Source: Halalkalibaculum roseum (lineage in GTDB: Bacteria; Bacteroidota; Rhodothermia; Balneolales; Balneolaceae). From it: 64,000 bases of DNA. The notes under the pieces were generated by a model, which had not been told where the DNA came from, made no database searches, and saw only the letters and a program-made list of their open reading frames with translations. Below are positions 1-9,461 of this stretch, one piece after another. The first letter of the stretch is position 1; each line of letters begins with the position of its first letter. The position numbers and the translations under genes were made by a program. The stretch lies in NCBI RefSeq assembly GCF_011059145.1, contig NZ_JAALLT010000003.1, positions 310,001 to 374,000 of the forward strand, in the 5' to 3' direction.

Positions 1-639
1 CGCAACCGTAAAAAGATCTATGACGAGATCAAGAAAGAGTTTAAGAAAGATCCCGCCAAAACAAACGTTATCGGCATGAGCGATTTCGGACTCGTTCAGA
101 TTACCCGTCAACGCATTCGTCCTAGCGTGGTTAACTCTGTTTCTAAAGTATGTCCGACCTGCGGAGGATCCGGTAATGTCGTTACACGCAATACCATAAT
201 AGCCGATCTCGATGCCTGGTTAAGTAAGTTCAAGCACAATACCGATTACCGGGCAATAGATATTTACATCAACCCTTATCTAAAGTCTCACCTTGAAAAA
301 GGATTTCTCAGCATCAAATGGAAGTGGATGCTGCGCTATAGGGTTAAGATTACATTCGTACCTGATGAAACCGTCTCTCTTAATGACTACAAAATCACTC
401 TTGCCGGTTCAGACATTGAAATCACGGACGTGGTGATGCAGGATGGAGATATCGATGAATTGCTCAGCCAATCTGAGCAGGAATTCCAGGAGATGGGTTC
501 CGGTAAGGAAAATCTCGACTACTATCGCAAAAAGGACTCCAAGAGCAAATATTACAAGAATGGAGATTCCGAAAAAGATACCCGGAAGCCCCGACCCAGC
601 TCTTCTGATTCCAACAAATATTATAAGTCGCGATCCTGA
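1..639 (+). CDS. rng: Ribonuclease E/G, C-terminal part (5' end outside window)
   Basis: Single-strand endoribonuclease of the RNase E/G family, acting in rRNA maturation and mRNA turnover. The open frame runs from base 1, so the gene starts upstream; the ATG at 76 is internal. Visible are the end of the catalytic DNase I-like subdomain (DPAKTNVIGMSDFGLVQ, then TRQRIRPS) and the zinc-link CPTC at bases 151-162, which joins two protomers in the family. After that comes the small domain and a polar tail of about 60 residues rich in Lys, Asp and Ser with no recognisable fold. The tail is short, so RNase G-like rather than a long degradosome scaffold. hslV follows after 48 bp on the same strand. 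The family is certain; the G versus E choice is inference. Confidence 0.93.
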   Translation, partial: RNRKKIYDEIKKEFKKDPAKTNVIGMSDFGLVQITRQRIRPSVVNSVSKVCPTCGGSGNVVTRNTIIADLDAWLSKFKHNTDYRAIDIYINPYLKSHLEKGFLSIKWKWMLRYRVKITFVPDETVSLNDYKITLAGSDIEITDVVMQDGDIDELLSQSEQEFQEMGSGKENLDYYRKKDSKSKYYKNGDSEKDTRKPRPSSSDSNKYYKSRS

Positions 640-687
640 TCGATCCGGAACAATATATTGAAGTTTTCTAAGTTTTAAGTAACCACT

Positions 688-1236
688 ATGAGCATACCCC
701 AACTCAAGGCAACAACAGTATTAGGAATCATCCACAATGGCGAGGCTGCCATTGGCGGTGACGGTCAAGCCACCATGGATAAAACCGTAATGAAAGCTAC
801 GGTCAACAAAGTCCGCAAGCTCTATGAAGGTAGAATCGCTGCCGGCTTTGCCGGTTCCACTGCCGATGCTTTTACCCTGTTCGAGAAATACGAAGAAAAG
901 CTAAAGCAATATAACGGCAACCTGCAGCGTGCTGCCGTTGAGATGGCTAAAGAGTGGAGAAACGATAAATTTCTACGAAAATTGGAGGCCCTCCTTGTCG
1001 TCATGAGTAAGGATCAAGCCCTGCTGATATCCGGTAACGGTGATGTTATTGAGCCTGACGATCAAATTCTGGCAATCGGCAGCGGAGGGTCTTATGCCCT
1101 TGCGGCGGCCAGAGCATTGAAAGAGAATGCTCCCGAATTAACGGCGCGTGAAATTATTGAAAAGTCGCTGAACATAGCTGCGGATATTTGCATCTATACC
1201 AATCATAATTTGAGCATTATTGAAATTGAAGAGTAG
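688..1236 (+). CDS. hslV: ATP-dependent protease subunit HslV (ClpQ)
   Basis: Proteolytic subunit of the HslVU protease, a proteasome-like double hexamer in the cytoplasm. The 182 residues fit the family. The N-terminal nucleophile Thr is at residue 9 in the string TTVLG, followed by the conserved GDGQAT motif; [14 protein letters not shown] further on is also typical. The catalytic Thr is preceded by eight residues (MSIPQLKA), where the E. coli protein has only Met, so a propeptide must be removed for activity. hslU starts 4 bases after the stop codon, so the two are co-transcribed and probably translationally coupled. Confidence 0.97.
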   Translation: MSIPQLKATTVLGIIHNGEAAIGGDGQATMDKTVMKATVNKVRKLYEGRIAAGFAGSTADAFTLFEKYEEKLKQYNGNLQRAAVEMAKEWRNDKFLRKLEALLVVMSKDQALLISGNGDVIEPDDQILAIGSGGSYALAAARALKENAPELTAREIIEKSLNIAADICIYTNHNLSIIEIEE

Positions 1237-1240
1237 TATC

Positions 1241-2662
1241 ATGCAACAACAACTCGTAAAACCGAAAAATCTAACCCCACAGCAGGTAGTAGCAGAGCTG
1301 CAGAAGTACATTGTGGGACAGGATGATGCCAAACGTTCTGTCGCTATTGCCCTGAGGAATCGCTGGCGTCGGATGAACTCCGATGAAGAGATCCGGGATG
1401 AAATACTGCCCAATAACATATTGCTAATCGGTCCGACCGGCGTTGGTAAAACGGAAATTGCACGCCGTCTCGCTAAACTAGCGGAGGCTCCTTTTCTGAA
1501 AATTGAAGCATCAAAGTTTACTGAAGTCGGTTATGTCGGTCGTGATGTTGAGTCCATGATTCGTGATTTGGCTGATATTGCCGTGAACATGGTGAAAAGC
1601 GAAATGCAGGAGCGGGTTCAGGAGAAAGCAAAAGAAATTGTAGAAGAACGCATACTGGATATATTGATCCCACCTGTTAAAAAGTCTTCCGACTCTTCAA
1701 CAGGTTTCAAAAACGATGGAGACAGTGATTTTGACCCGGATCGCGCAAGTGATCAGGAACTGAACCAGCGCACGAGGGAAAAATTCCGGCAGAAGCTGAG
1801 AGATGGGGAGCTGGATGACCGAAAAATTGAGATTGAGGTAAAGAAATCAAGTAAGGCACCCATGATGCAGATTTTTGGCCCCCAGGGTGGAATGGACGAA
1901 ATGGGTATCAACCTGCAGGATATGCTGGGCAATCTTTCCGGTGATAAAAAATCTAAACGAAATGTCACTATTGAGGAAGCTCGAAAGATCTTGCTGGACG
2001 AAGAGGCCGAGAAGCTGGTAGATCACGACGCAGCAGTTCAGGAAGCTCTCGAACGCGTTCAAACACAGGGCATTGTTTTCATCGATGAACTGGATAAAGT
2101 AGCTACCTCCTCCGGTGACGGAAAAGGCGGAGGCCCTGATGTTAGCCGTCAGGGTGTACAGCGCGACTTACTCCCTATTGTTGAAGGTAGTAATGTTTCC
2201 ACCAAACATGGGATGGTTAAGACCGATCACATATTGTTTATCGGATCAGGAGCTTTTCATGTATCCAAACCATCCGATCTGATCCCGGAACTCCAGGGCC
2301 GTTTCCCAATCCGGGTGGAACTGAATTCTCTGACTGAAGATGATTTCTTTGACATCCTTACGCAACCAAAGAATGCTCTTACAAAACAGTACCAGGCAAT
2401 GCTTGAGGCCGAAGGCGTTAAGATAGATTTTACAGAAGAAGCCATACGTGAAATAGCTTCCATAGCGGCTCAGGTCAATGAGCGTGTGGAGAATATCGGA
2501 GCCCGCCGGTTGCACACTATACTATCATCCTTATTGGATGAGCTGCTGTTTGCTGTTCCGGATGATATTTCTTCCGGAGATATTACAATTGACAAAGAAT
2601 ACGTGAACAAACAGCTGGATGATCTTGTTAAAGACAAAGATTTAAGTCACTATATACTCTAA
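1241..2662 (+). CDS. hslU: ATP-dependent protease ATPase subunit HslU (ClpY)
   Basis: AAA+ unfoldase that feeds substrates to HslV. Start chosen at ATG 1241, giving [13 protein letters not shown]; an in-frame start at 1220 would overlap hslV by 17 bases and add seven non-conserved residues. From 1241 the protein is 473 residues. Walker A GPTGVGKT lies at about residues 64-71, Walker B is FIDELDK, and the inserted I-domain between them is rich in charged residues. The C-terminus DLSHYIL resembles the HslU tail that docks into HslV. The gene sits directly behind hslV. The 139 bp downstream contain only a weak imperfect inverted repeat (about 2660-2700). Confidence 0.96.
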   Translation: MQQQLVKPKNLTPQQVVAELQKYIVGQDDAKRSVAIALRNRWRRMNSDEEIRDEILPNNILLIGPTGVGKTEIARRLAKLAEAPFLKIEASKFTEVGYVGRDVESMIRDLADIAVNMVKSEMQERVQEKAKEIVEERILDILIPPVKKSSDSSTGFKNDGDSDFDPDRASDQELNQRTREKFRQKLRDGELDDRKIEIEVKKSSKAPMMQIFGPQGGMDEMGINLQDMLGNLSGDKKSKRNVTIEEARKILLDEEAEKLVDHDAAVQEALERVQTQGIVFIDELDKVATSSGDGKGGGPDVSRQGVQRDLLPIVEGSNVSTKHGMVKTDHILFIGSGAFHVSKPSDLIPELQGRFPIRVELNSLTEDDFFDILTQPKNALTKQYQAMLEAEGVKIDFTEEAIREIASIAAQVNERVENIGARRLHTILSSLLDELLFAVPDDISSGDITIDKEYVNKQLDDLVKDKDLSHYIL

Positions 2663-2801
2663 AAATCTTAGAATGAGGTTGTAAAAGTCAGGATTTTAGA
2701 GCTATTTGTGCAGTAGAAGCATTGATTTCTTCAGATAAATAATTTATCTGGTAATCACTGCGTTATTTTTACCAGACACTGAGAACAAATTTTTACCCTT
2801 T

Positions 2802-4694
2802 ATGAGCTTTAAAAAGTTTCTAGCCCCAAATGCAGCTATTCTGATTCTGTTGTCTGTCTTCTGGTTTGCCGGAGTGGACACCATCGTAAAGTCACATGGA
2901 AGTGACCGTGAAAACATTCAGAAATATATTCAGACCCAGCGGCGAATTATTGATAACTATGTTGATAAAGTAGATATCAGTGAGCTTTACAAAAGCAGCA
3001 TTAAAGGGTTGGTAAAAAATTTGAAAGACAGTACAGCAATGCTGGAAGGAACCCCGGCAGATACCGCATTTGGAGAAGTCACTATCAGCAGTCTGTCGGA
3101 ATCGGTGAAAAGGTTTGAAGATGCCTACCTCTATCTGGCCAATAATTACCCCAACGAGAATATGTATGAGCGTACTGAAGACGCTTTGCGAGGTATGTTT
3201 AAATCACTGGACCCTCATTCGGTATATATCGAGCCCGAACAAAGTGAAGATATTGAACGAAATTTTGAGGGCAAATTTCAGGGTATCGGTATTCAGTTTA
3301 ACATCATACAAGATACTATAACAGTCATTACTCCGATCTCCGGGGGCCCCAGTGACCAGCTAGGTATCCGATCCGGTGATCGCATTATTGCCATTAATGA
3401 CAGCAGTGCTATTGGCTTTGAGAACGAGGATGTTCAGGATGCCCTATTAGGTCCCAAGGGCAGCAAGGTGGATGTGACCATCAAACGTCCCAAAGTTAAA
3501 GATCCGATAGAATTCACCATCACCCGAGATATCATTCCTATCTATACGGTAGATACTTCTTATATGCTTGATGATAAAACAGGCTATATTAAGATCAACC
3601 GGTTTGCCGCTACCACTCATGAAGAATTTATGGAAGCCATGCAGCAAATGAAGGATATAGGAATGGAACAGATCGTTCTTGACCTGAGAAGCAATCCCGG
3701 CGGTTATCTGGCACAGGCTGTTGCAATTGCTGAAGAGTTCTTTCCCAGAGGTACCAAGCTGGTGTCTACCAAAAGTCGACACACCCGATTTACCAACTCC
3801 TATTACTCACGCAGGGATGGCGAATATAAGGAAGAGCCGGTCATCGTATTGATCGATGAAGGATCGGCATCGGCCAGTGAAATTGTCAGTGGTGCCATTC
3901 AGGATCATGACAGGGGACTGATCGTTGGTCGCCGTTCTTTCGGCAAGGGCTTGGTACAGCAGCAGTATGGACTCGTGGATTCCAGCAAAATTCGTGTAAC
4001 GATATCAAAGTATTACACCCCTTCTGGTCGGCTGATTCAAAAACCTTATTCGAAAGAAGGCAGTGAATCGTATGCCTATGAGATTTATGAACGTAATGAT
4101 GATCCTAACGGCGACGTGAAAGAATTTATTGACCATGTCCCCGATTCATTAAGATACTATACCGATGCCGGACGTACAGTCTATGGAGGCGGCGGTGTAG
4201 TCCCTGATAAGATTGTTCAGCCCGATACTTCCCAATCTGCATTGGTCGTCAATTTCATGATGCGCGAACAAATCGCCTTTAACTTTGTCCGCAATTACCT
4301 GGACAATTATGATGAAGAGTTCCGCAGTAAATGGGAAGGCGACTTTGAGCAATTCCGGAAGGATTTCACCTGGGATGAAAAAGATAAACAGGAAATTTAC
4401 GCTATGTTCAAAGACCATAATATGGTTGTAGCAGATACGCTTACCGACCCTACTTTCCGTAATGATTCGCTTTTTGTTCCAAAAGGTCATTATGAAGAAA
4501 TAGAATGGATGCCGCTAGGCTATGCCAAAGCTTCCCTGGCACGACAAGTTTGGGGTCAGAAACAATTTTATCCTGTTTTCCAGGATATCTTCGACAATGT
4601 ACTAGAGAAAGTGGGATCTTTTTGGGACGAGGTCCATGCCCTAGAGGAATACGCAGCAAACCATCAGAAACCGGTCATGGAAGGAAAGGACTAG
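2802..4694 (+). CDS. S41 family C-terminal processing peptidase (CtpA/Tsp-like)
   Basis: Periplasmic serine protease of the carboxy-terminal processing family. It has an N-terminal hydrophobic segment (about residues 8-27) acting as signal or anchor, and a helical region. A PDZ domain (about 170-260) carries the GIGIQF and GDRIIAIND motifs. The S41 core contains the nucleophile motif GSASASE and, about 25 residues later, the Lys of SFGKG, the Ser-Lys dyad. A C-terminal extension of about 150 residues is predicted helical and charged. Length (630) is at the large end for CtpA-like enzymes and near that of Tsp. Substrates cannot be read from the sequence. It has its own upstream gap of 139 bp and converges on rsmE. 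Confidence 0.92.
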   Translation: MSFKKFLAPNAAILILLSVFWFAGVDTIVKSHGSDRENIQKYIQTQRRIIDNYVDKVDISELYKSSIKGLVKNLKDSTAMLEGTPADTAFGEVTISSLSESVKRFEDAYLYLANNYPNENMYERTEDALRGMFKSLDPHSVYIEPEQSEDIERNFEGKFQGIGIQFNIIQDTITVITPISGGPSDQLGIRSGDRIIAINDSSAIGFENEDVQDALLGPKGSKVDVTIKRPKVKDPIEFTITRDIIPIYTVDTSYMLDDKTGYIKINRFAATTHEEFMEAMQQMKDIGMEQIVLDLRSNPGGYLAQAVAIAEEFFPRGTKLVSTKSRHTRFTNSYYSRRDGEYKEEPVIVLIDEGSASASEIVSGAIQDHDRGLIVGRRSFGKGLVQQQYGLVDSSKIRVTISKYYTPSGRLIQKPYSKEGSESYAYEIYERNDDPNGDVKEFIDHVPDSLRYYTDAGRTVYGGGGVVPDKIVQPDTSQSALVVNFMMREQIAFNFVRNYLDNYDEEFRSKWEGDFEQFRKDFTWDEKDKQEIYAMFKDHNMVVADTLTDPTFRNDSLFVPKGHYEEIEWMPLGYAKASLARQVWGQKQFYPVFQDIFDNVLEKVGSFWDEVHALEEYAANHQKPVMEGKD

Positions 4695-4737
4695 AGGAGA
4701 AAGGGAGACTGGGAAAAGTTCGACCAAAAAGTCTGGG

Positions 4738-4765
4738 CTCCTTCAAGCGTGGACGCTTGAAGGAG
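4738..4765. terminator. Perfect hairpin between converging genes
   Basis: A 12-bp perfect inverted repeat, CTCCTTCAAGCG and its complement around a TGGA loop, lies 43 bp behind the S41 peptidase stop and about 175 bp beyond the end of the opposing rsmE. No T-run follows on either strand, so it is not a canonical intrinsic terminator. It could end or protect transcripts from both sides. The rest of the 247-bp gap (4695-4941) shows nothing else clear. Confidence 0.45.
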
Positions 4766-4941
4766 GAATTAGTGACAAGTGTGAACGCTCGTCACAGCTT
4801 TATTATGATTTTAAACAGCTTCCTATCATTTTCAATTCTTGCTCCCGGCTCAGGGAGAGTTGTACTCCCGTGAATCGATTCTTGCCACAGTATCAAACGT
4901 GGTCCCTTGATTAAACTAATCAATTACCTGTTATCAGTTCA

Positions 4942-5634
4942 TCAAATAAACTGACTGAGAAATACTACAGCCGCGGTTTCCGCTCGCAGTCGGTTTTTTC
5001 CCAACGATATTACTTGCCCACCCTTGTCAATTGTCATTCGAATCTCTTTCTCTGAAAACCCCCCTTCAGGTCCCACAAGCAGCATCGTTTTATTTTTTTT
5101 CCGCTGTTCAATACTGATCCCTGATTTTGCCTCTGCTTTTTCATGCGCAACCAGAACTTGATGATCAAAGTAGGTATCAAGCACGGATTCTACATTATCA
5201 AGAATCGTAATCTCAGGCAGATGGGCACGCAGGCTTTGTTTCATGGCCGATAAAGCTGTCATTTCCAGACGGTCTATTCTGATATTTTCTTTTATCGTAT
5301 GACGGCTTCTGAATAGGACGATCTCTTTTACCCCGAGTTCGACCGACTTTTCAACTGCAAACTCCAGACGATCTCTTTTCTTTATAATTCCCATAGCCAA
5401 CACTATCTCAGGGGTTGGAGAAGAAATTTGTTTGGCATGCTCTATGGTTGCCTTAACAATGGAACCGGCAACTTGTGCTATGGTGCAATCATACCAACCA
5501 CCCGTCCCATCCACAATGTTTATGGTATCACCTTCACGGTATCGCAAGACCTTGGTAGCATGTTTTGCTTCCTGTCCGCTGAGCTCAATATGTGAATCGT
5601 AAACCTGTTTGGGTGGGGCGTAAAAAATATTCAT
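4942..5634 (-). CDS. rsmE: 16S rRNA m3U1498 methyltransferase RsmE
   Basis: SPOUT-superfamily enzyme that methylates N3 of U1498 in 16S rRNA using S-adenosylmethionine. The 230 residues match the family. An N-terminal PUA-like domain (about 1-70, with HATKVLRYREGD) precedes the knotted methyltransferase domain. SAM-binding signatures are LLVGPEGGFSEKE and, near the end, SLGKNRLRAETA. It is the last gene of a minus-strand run dcd - Bfd-like - rsmE, with 47 bp to the gene upstream. Confidence 0.96.
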   Translation of the reverse strand: MNIFYAPPKQVYDSHIELSGQEAKHATKVLRYREGDTINIVDGTGGWYDCTIAQVAGSIVKATIEHAKQISSPTPEIVLAMGIIKKRDRLEFAVEKSVELGVKEIVLFRSRHTIKENIRIDRLEMTALSAMKQSLRAHLPEITILDNVESVLDTYFDHQVLVAHEKAEAKSGISIEQRKKNKTMLLVGPEGGFSEKEIRMTIDKGGQVISLGKNRLRAETAAVVFLSQFI

Positions 5635-5681
5635 GATTTGCTTGATTCAATTCCTGAATAATCTAGTACGAGCACAAATCA

Positions 5682-5906
5682 TCAGCTTGTTTTCTTTTTC
5701 CTGTAGTAAGCTCCGGGTGTGAATTCGGTTTCACCGGTTTCTAATACCATTTCAACATAGGGGCTGCATAATCCACAACCGCTACTGCAGTATTTTCGCT
5801 CTTGGAGTTTCTCCACAGAACTTATCCCTTGCTCTTTGGCATACTCTTTAATCTCTTCGAATGAACGGCTGTGACAAATACATCTCGTAACATTTCTGTA
5901 AGCCAT
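5682..5906 (-). CDS. Small Bfd-like [2Fe-2S]-binding protein
   Basis: A 74-residue protein with the four-cysteine pattern of bacterioferritin-associated ferredoxin and related BFD-like [2Fe-2S] domains: a first pair CIC near residue 10 and a second pair CGLC near residue 44, both in a helix-turn-helix scaffold. A further Cys (YCSSGCG) lies just before the second pair. It could pass electrons or act as an iron-sulfur scaffold; the partner is unknown. It starts 5 bp after dcd on the same strand, so it is cotranscribed with dcd and rsmE. There is no bacterioferritin gene nearby. The fold is likely; the function is open. Confidence 0.8.
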   Translation of the reverse strand: MAYRNVTRCICHSRSFEEIKEYAKEQGISSVEKLQERKYCSSGCGLCSPYVEMVLETGETEFTPGAYYRKKKTS

Positions 5907-5911
5907 TATAA

Positions 5912-7123
5912 CTAATCCTGTTTGAAATGCTTGCCTAGTTTCAGACCCTGACCCTGGTAATTGCTTTTGATGTCTGACCCATAAACAAATTCAGGAACTT
6001 CTGTATTGGGTTCAAACTGCATGCTGCAGAATGTTTGACCGTCTTCTATCAGGAAAGGAACATCATGCGAACGTACCTCAAGTACGGCACGTGCACCTCT
6101 GTCTTCCACCCTTCCGCCAAAACCGCTATCGAAGAAGCCCGCGTAATGTGTTCGTAACTCACCGGAACCGGTGTCATAGGCAATCATCTCAGCCGCCAAA
6201 TGCTCAGGGATGCGGCAGCGCTCTTTTGAGGCAAAAATGTAAAACGCTTCAGGCTCCAGAATCAAATGATCATCAGGTTTAGAGTGAATAGGTTCCCAGA
6301 AGTCACTGACCTCATAGTGGTTGACATTTTCAAGGTCAATCAAATCACGGTGTTTCTTAGCCTTATAACCCACAATTGTGCCCTCCTCGGCATGGAGATT
6401 CACGCTTAAAAAGAGTCCGTTATTTACCTTGAGGTTATCAAGCTCAAGGATTTTTCCGCCACCGGTAAAAAGCAATGGATCTGAACCGTGCATTCTCAGT
6501 ATATCCTGATCAGAGAGCACCGTATGTCCGTGACGGATGCGTAACTGGTTAAGGCGCTGGCCGGTCCTTACCTTTATAGGGAATGATTTAGGGACCACCT
6601 CCAGGTATAACCTACCCTTGTAGCCTGATCGAATTTCCTCAAATCGATGCGAATAATCTGTTATAACCCGTGTAAAAATATCCAACCGTCCGGTGGTACT
6701 CTTGGGATTGGCTTTTGCAGTCAGGTGTTCCTCGGAAATGATTCGGATATCATCATATCCTGTATCCCCATTAAAAAGCGCTTTCTGCGGTGAAATATGA
6801 GAAGGTAAATTCAGCTCCTCGAGGAGTGGTATAATGTAGACACAGTTTGTTTCGAGGACAGCCCCGTCTTCAATTGAAAATTCATACTGCCGGAGTTTGT
6901 CCACTTTCTGTTTTACGGATTCATCTTCAGGCAAGAAACTGCTGCGAACCCGGTACGCCTTCTTTCCCAAACGCAAATCAATGGAGTTTGGCTGAAATTG
7001 GTTCTCCTCAAGGGGATAATCGTCCTGAGCCGAAATGATTCCGGCATCAGCCAGGATATGAAGTTTCTGGACAGGCAGAATACCCTTGGTTCGGAGATAT
7101 ACTTCTTTAGACTTTTTATTCAT
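5912..7123 (-). CDS. dcd: 2'-deoxycytidine 5'-triphosphate deaminase, long form
   Basis: Converts dCTP to dUTP in thymidylate supply. At 403 residues it is about twice the length of the E. coli Dcd subunit and matches the long DCD family, in which two dUTPase-like halves lie in one chain. The N-terminal half has QPNSIDLRLG; the middle has RSGYKGRLYLEVVP and GQRLNQLRI; the C-terminal half has AYDTGSGELRTHYAGFFDSGFGG, the conserved beta-barrel and substrate region. It is the first gene of the minus-strand dcd - Bfd-like - rsmE run. Confidence 0.92.
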   Translation of the reverse strand: MNKKSKEVYLRTKGILPVQKLHILADAGIISAQDDYPLEENQFQPNSIDLRLGKKAYRVRSSFLPEDESVKQKVDKLRQYEFSIEDGAVLETNCVYIIPLLEELNLPSHISPQKALFNGDTGYDDIRIISEEHLTAKANPKSTTGRLDIFTRVITDYSHRFEEIRSGYKGRLYLEVVPKSFPIKVRTGQRLNQLRIRHGHTVLSDQDILRMHGSDPLLFTGGGKILELDNLKVNNGLFLSVNLHAEEGTIVGYKAKKHRDLIDLENVNHYEVSDFWEPIHSKPDDHLILEPEAFYIFASKERCRIPEHLAAEMIAYDTGSGELRTHYAGFFDSGFGGRVEDRGARAVLEVRSHDVPFLIEDGQTFCSMQFEPNTEVPEFVYGSDIKSNYQGQGLKLGKHFKQD

Positions 7124-7210
7124 TACTGAACTTTATGATCGATTTCATGAAATTACAGTTATCTGTCACGTAAGATGGTTCATGAGCAACTGCAACTAAT
7201 TATTGCCACT

Positions 7211-7684
7211 CTATTTTGGTTTCGCACCGGCCATCTCGTGAATTTTAAGCCACTCCTCTTCCGTCACCGGGGTAATCGAAAGTCGAAAACGCTTTAATAA
7301 CGTCATATCTTCCAAAGCCGGTTCGTTTTTGATGGCATCGCGCGTTACAGGCTCATCAAATTTTTGAACAAATTTCACATCAACCAATTCCCAAGTAGGA
7401 TCTTCCTCGCTACTCTTTTCATCAAAATATTTTGAATCCGGATCGAACTGTGTGGGATCGGGATAGGGTTCACTGGCCACTTCCATAGTACCCACGATCA
7501 CCGGGGGCCGAACGCTACTGTGATAAAATAGAATTCCATCCCCGATTTCCATATCATCTTTCATGAAATTACGGGCTTCGTAATTACGTATCCCATCCCA
7601 GGGTTCTGTACCCACTTCTTTAAGATCATCAATACTAAAAGCATCGGGTTCCGATTTCATCAGCCAGTAATTACGTTTACTCAT
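7211..7684 (-). CDS. EVE domain protein (THYN1-like)
   Basis: A single EVE domain, a PUA-like fold known to bind modified bases in DNA or RNA. Key strings are YWLMKSEPDAFS at the start, WDGIRNYEARNFM, and GILFYHSS followed by PVIVGTMEV. Start chosen at ATG 7684 (MSKRNYWLMKSEP): the family begins here, while a longer frame from 7726 adds 14 residues without similarity. The protein is 157 residues, the usual size. It stands alone, with divergent transcription of the PP-loop gene at 7806. The ligand is not known. Confidence 0.92.
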   Translation of the reverse strand: MSKRNYWLMKSEPDAFSIDDLKEVGTEPWDGIRNYEARNFMKDDMEIGDGILFYHSSVRPPVIVGTMEVASEPYPDPTQFDPDSKYFDEKSSEEDPTWELVDVKFVQKFDEPVTRDAIKNEPALEDMTLLKRFRLSITPVTEEEWLKIHEMAGAKPK

Positions 7685-7805
7685 GTTAGAAATATTTTTA
7701 TGTTGGTCGAAATTAATTGGTCCCAAATATAGGAATTCAGTAACCGGAATTCAGAATGTCTTTCGAATTAATTCCTGAATCTGAATTCCTGAAAAATTCT
7801 CATAA

Positions 7806-8414
7806 ATGGATATTCTATTCTGGAGCGGTGGAAAAGATTCCTATCTAGCCCTCGAGTTTTATCGTAAGGAGAATGATATACATGAACTGAAGTTACTGAC
7901 TACTTATGAAGAGGAACGCAAAATAGTTCCCTTTCAGGAAATTGAGCTTAAAGAAATTCAGCAACAGGCTGATAAACTGGATCTTGATCTGATTACGGTA
8001 CCCTTGCCCAGGCAGTGCCCAAATGATGTATACCTTAATCAAGTCAAAAAAGCTCTTGAAGCAACAGATCAGGAAATAGAGCACCTTTTATTTGGTGACT
8101 GGAAGTTGGAAGACATTAAAGAGTGGCGAGAGAAAGAGTTCGGTAAAATGGGTTATGAATGTCTATTCCCGATTTGGAGGAAGAGTCTGGATGAATTGAT
8201 GCCTGTTCTTCTGTTAAAGCCGGTAGAAGTTACTATAAGTGCTGTGAAAGAGGAGTACAGAAAATTCATTGCGGTCGGTGAGACTTATAATCAGCGTTTT
8301 GTGCGACAGCTGCCCAAAGAGATAGACCCCATGGGAGAAAAGGGTGAATTTCATACCAAAGTGACCATAAAAAATTTTGATGATATAGAACCAAAGAAAC
8401 AGCCGTTAATTTAA
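7806..8414 (+). CDS. PP-loop ATP pyrophosphatase, diphthine-ammonia-ligase-like
   Basis: Adenine-nucleotide alpha hydrolase superfamily protein with the PP-loop SGGKDS at residues 7-12 and LLFGDWKLEDIKEWRE in the middle, as in DPH6-like proteins. Diphthamide is not made by bacteria, so the bacterial relatives probably perform another ATP-dependent amidation; the substrate is unknown. Length 202 agrees with the bacterial group. It lies alone between the divergent EVE gene and the converging rfbB. Confidence 0.85.
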   Translation: MDILFWSGGKDSYLALEFYRKENDIHELKLLTTYEEERKIVPFQEIELKEIQQQADKLDLDLITVPLPRQCPNDVYLNQVKKALEATDQEIEHLLFGDWKLEDIKEWREKEFGKMGYECLFPIWRKSLDELMPVLLLKPVEVTISAVKEEYRKFIAVGETYNQRFVRQLPKEIDPMGEKGEFHTKVTIKNFDDIEPKKQPLI

Positions 8415-8435
8415 TGGTACACGGATGCCACTGAA

Positions 8436-9431
8436 CTATGAATACCGCTCAATATACCATCTAACTGTGCTTCTGAGATCTTCCTTGAAGGATCCCTCCT
8501 GTTTCCAACCCAGTTCAGATTTAATCTTTGATGCGTCGATAGCATATCGATAATCATGACCGGGGCGGTCGGTAACAAAGCTGATCAGATTCTTATAATC
8601 ACCATCCGGGCCATCGCCAACTTCTTCATTCAACAAGTCACAAATAAGATGTACCAGCTCCAGGTTTTGCCACTCATTGTCTCCACCCACATTGTAAGTT
8701 TCTCCAGACCTCCCCTCATGGAACACCAGGTCTAAGGCATCGCAATGGTTTTCTACATACAGCCAATCCCTCACATTTTCCCCTTTGCCATAAACCGGGA
8801 TTTCATTGTGTTTTACAGCATTCCGAATGACGGTAGGAATCAACTTCTCATCATGTTGATGGGGACCGAAGTTATTCGAACAATTGGTGGTCACTACATT
8901 CATACCGTATGTATGGAAATAAGAGCGAACAATAAAATCACTACCGGCCTTCGAAGCAGAATAGGGCGAGTTCGGAGCATAGGGCGTCTCCTCGGTAAAG
9001 TATCCCTCATCTCCCAGTGTTCCGTAAACCTCATCTGTAGAAACGTGTAGAAAACGGTTCTGCCAGGTTTGTTCGTCCTCCTGCCAAAGTTGCCTGCACT
9101 CCTCCAGAAGATTGAAAGTACCCACCACATTAGAGAGTATGAAAGGCTCAGGACCTTTAATTGAATTATCGACATGCGACTCTGCAGCCAAATGAAAGAC
9201 ACCTTCCGGCTGAAAATCTCTAATCGACTCTTTCACTTTATCGCGATCAGTAATATCGATTTTTCTGAATTGATATCGATCGGAATCGCTTATTGCATCC
9301 AGGTAGCTGAGGTCAGAAGCGTAGCTCAGCTTATCGATATTGAGAAATTGATAGTAGGGAAATTTCTCATGCAAAAAGAGCAATAAATTGGAACCGATAA
9401 AACCTGCGCCGCCTGTAACTAATATCTTCAA
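8436..9431 (-). CDS. rfbB: dTDP-glucose 4,6-dehydratase
   Basis: Second step of dTDP-L-rhamnose synthesis, giving dTDP-4-keto-6-deoxyglucose. Extended SDR enzyme of 331 residues. The NAD-binding GGAGFIGSN lies at residues 7-15, followed by LAAESHVD, the catalytic STDEVYG and the Tyr-Lys pair in YSASKAG. It is last of the rfbD-rfbC-rfbB series on the minus strand, 30 bp behind rfbC. Confidence 0.97.
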   Translation of the reverse strand: MKILVTGGAGFIGSNLLLFLHEKFPYYQFLNIDKLSYASDLSYLDAISDSDRYQFRKIDITDRDKVKESIRDFQPEGVFHLAAESHVDNSIKGPEPFILSNVVGTFNLLEECRQLWQEDEQTWQNRFLHVSTDEVYGTLGDEGYFTEETPYAPNSPYSASKAGSDFIVRSYFHTYGMNVVTTNCSNNFGPHQHDEKLIPTVIRNAVKHNEIPVYGKGENVRDWLYVENHCDALDLVFHEGRSGETYNVGGDNEWQNLELVHLICDLLNEEVGDGPDGDYKNLISFVTDRPGHDYRYAIDASKIKSELGWKQEGSFKEDLRSTVRWYIERYS

Positions 9432-9461
9432 AATCTTGATTATTAAGTCTTGGAATTAAAA

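Noticed and set aside
76-639. Short complete gene beginning at ATG 76
   Set aside because: The frame is open upstream to base 1 and codes for conserved RNase E/G residues before this ATG, so it is internal.
4505-4873. 122-codon open frame on plus strand over the end of the S41 peptidase gene
   Set aside because: Lies mostly inside a well supported gene in another frame, with low-complexity composition and no family signs.
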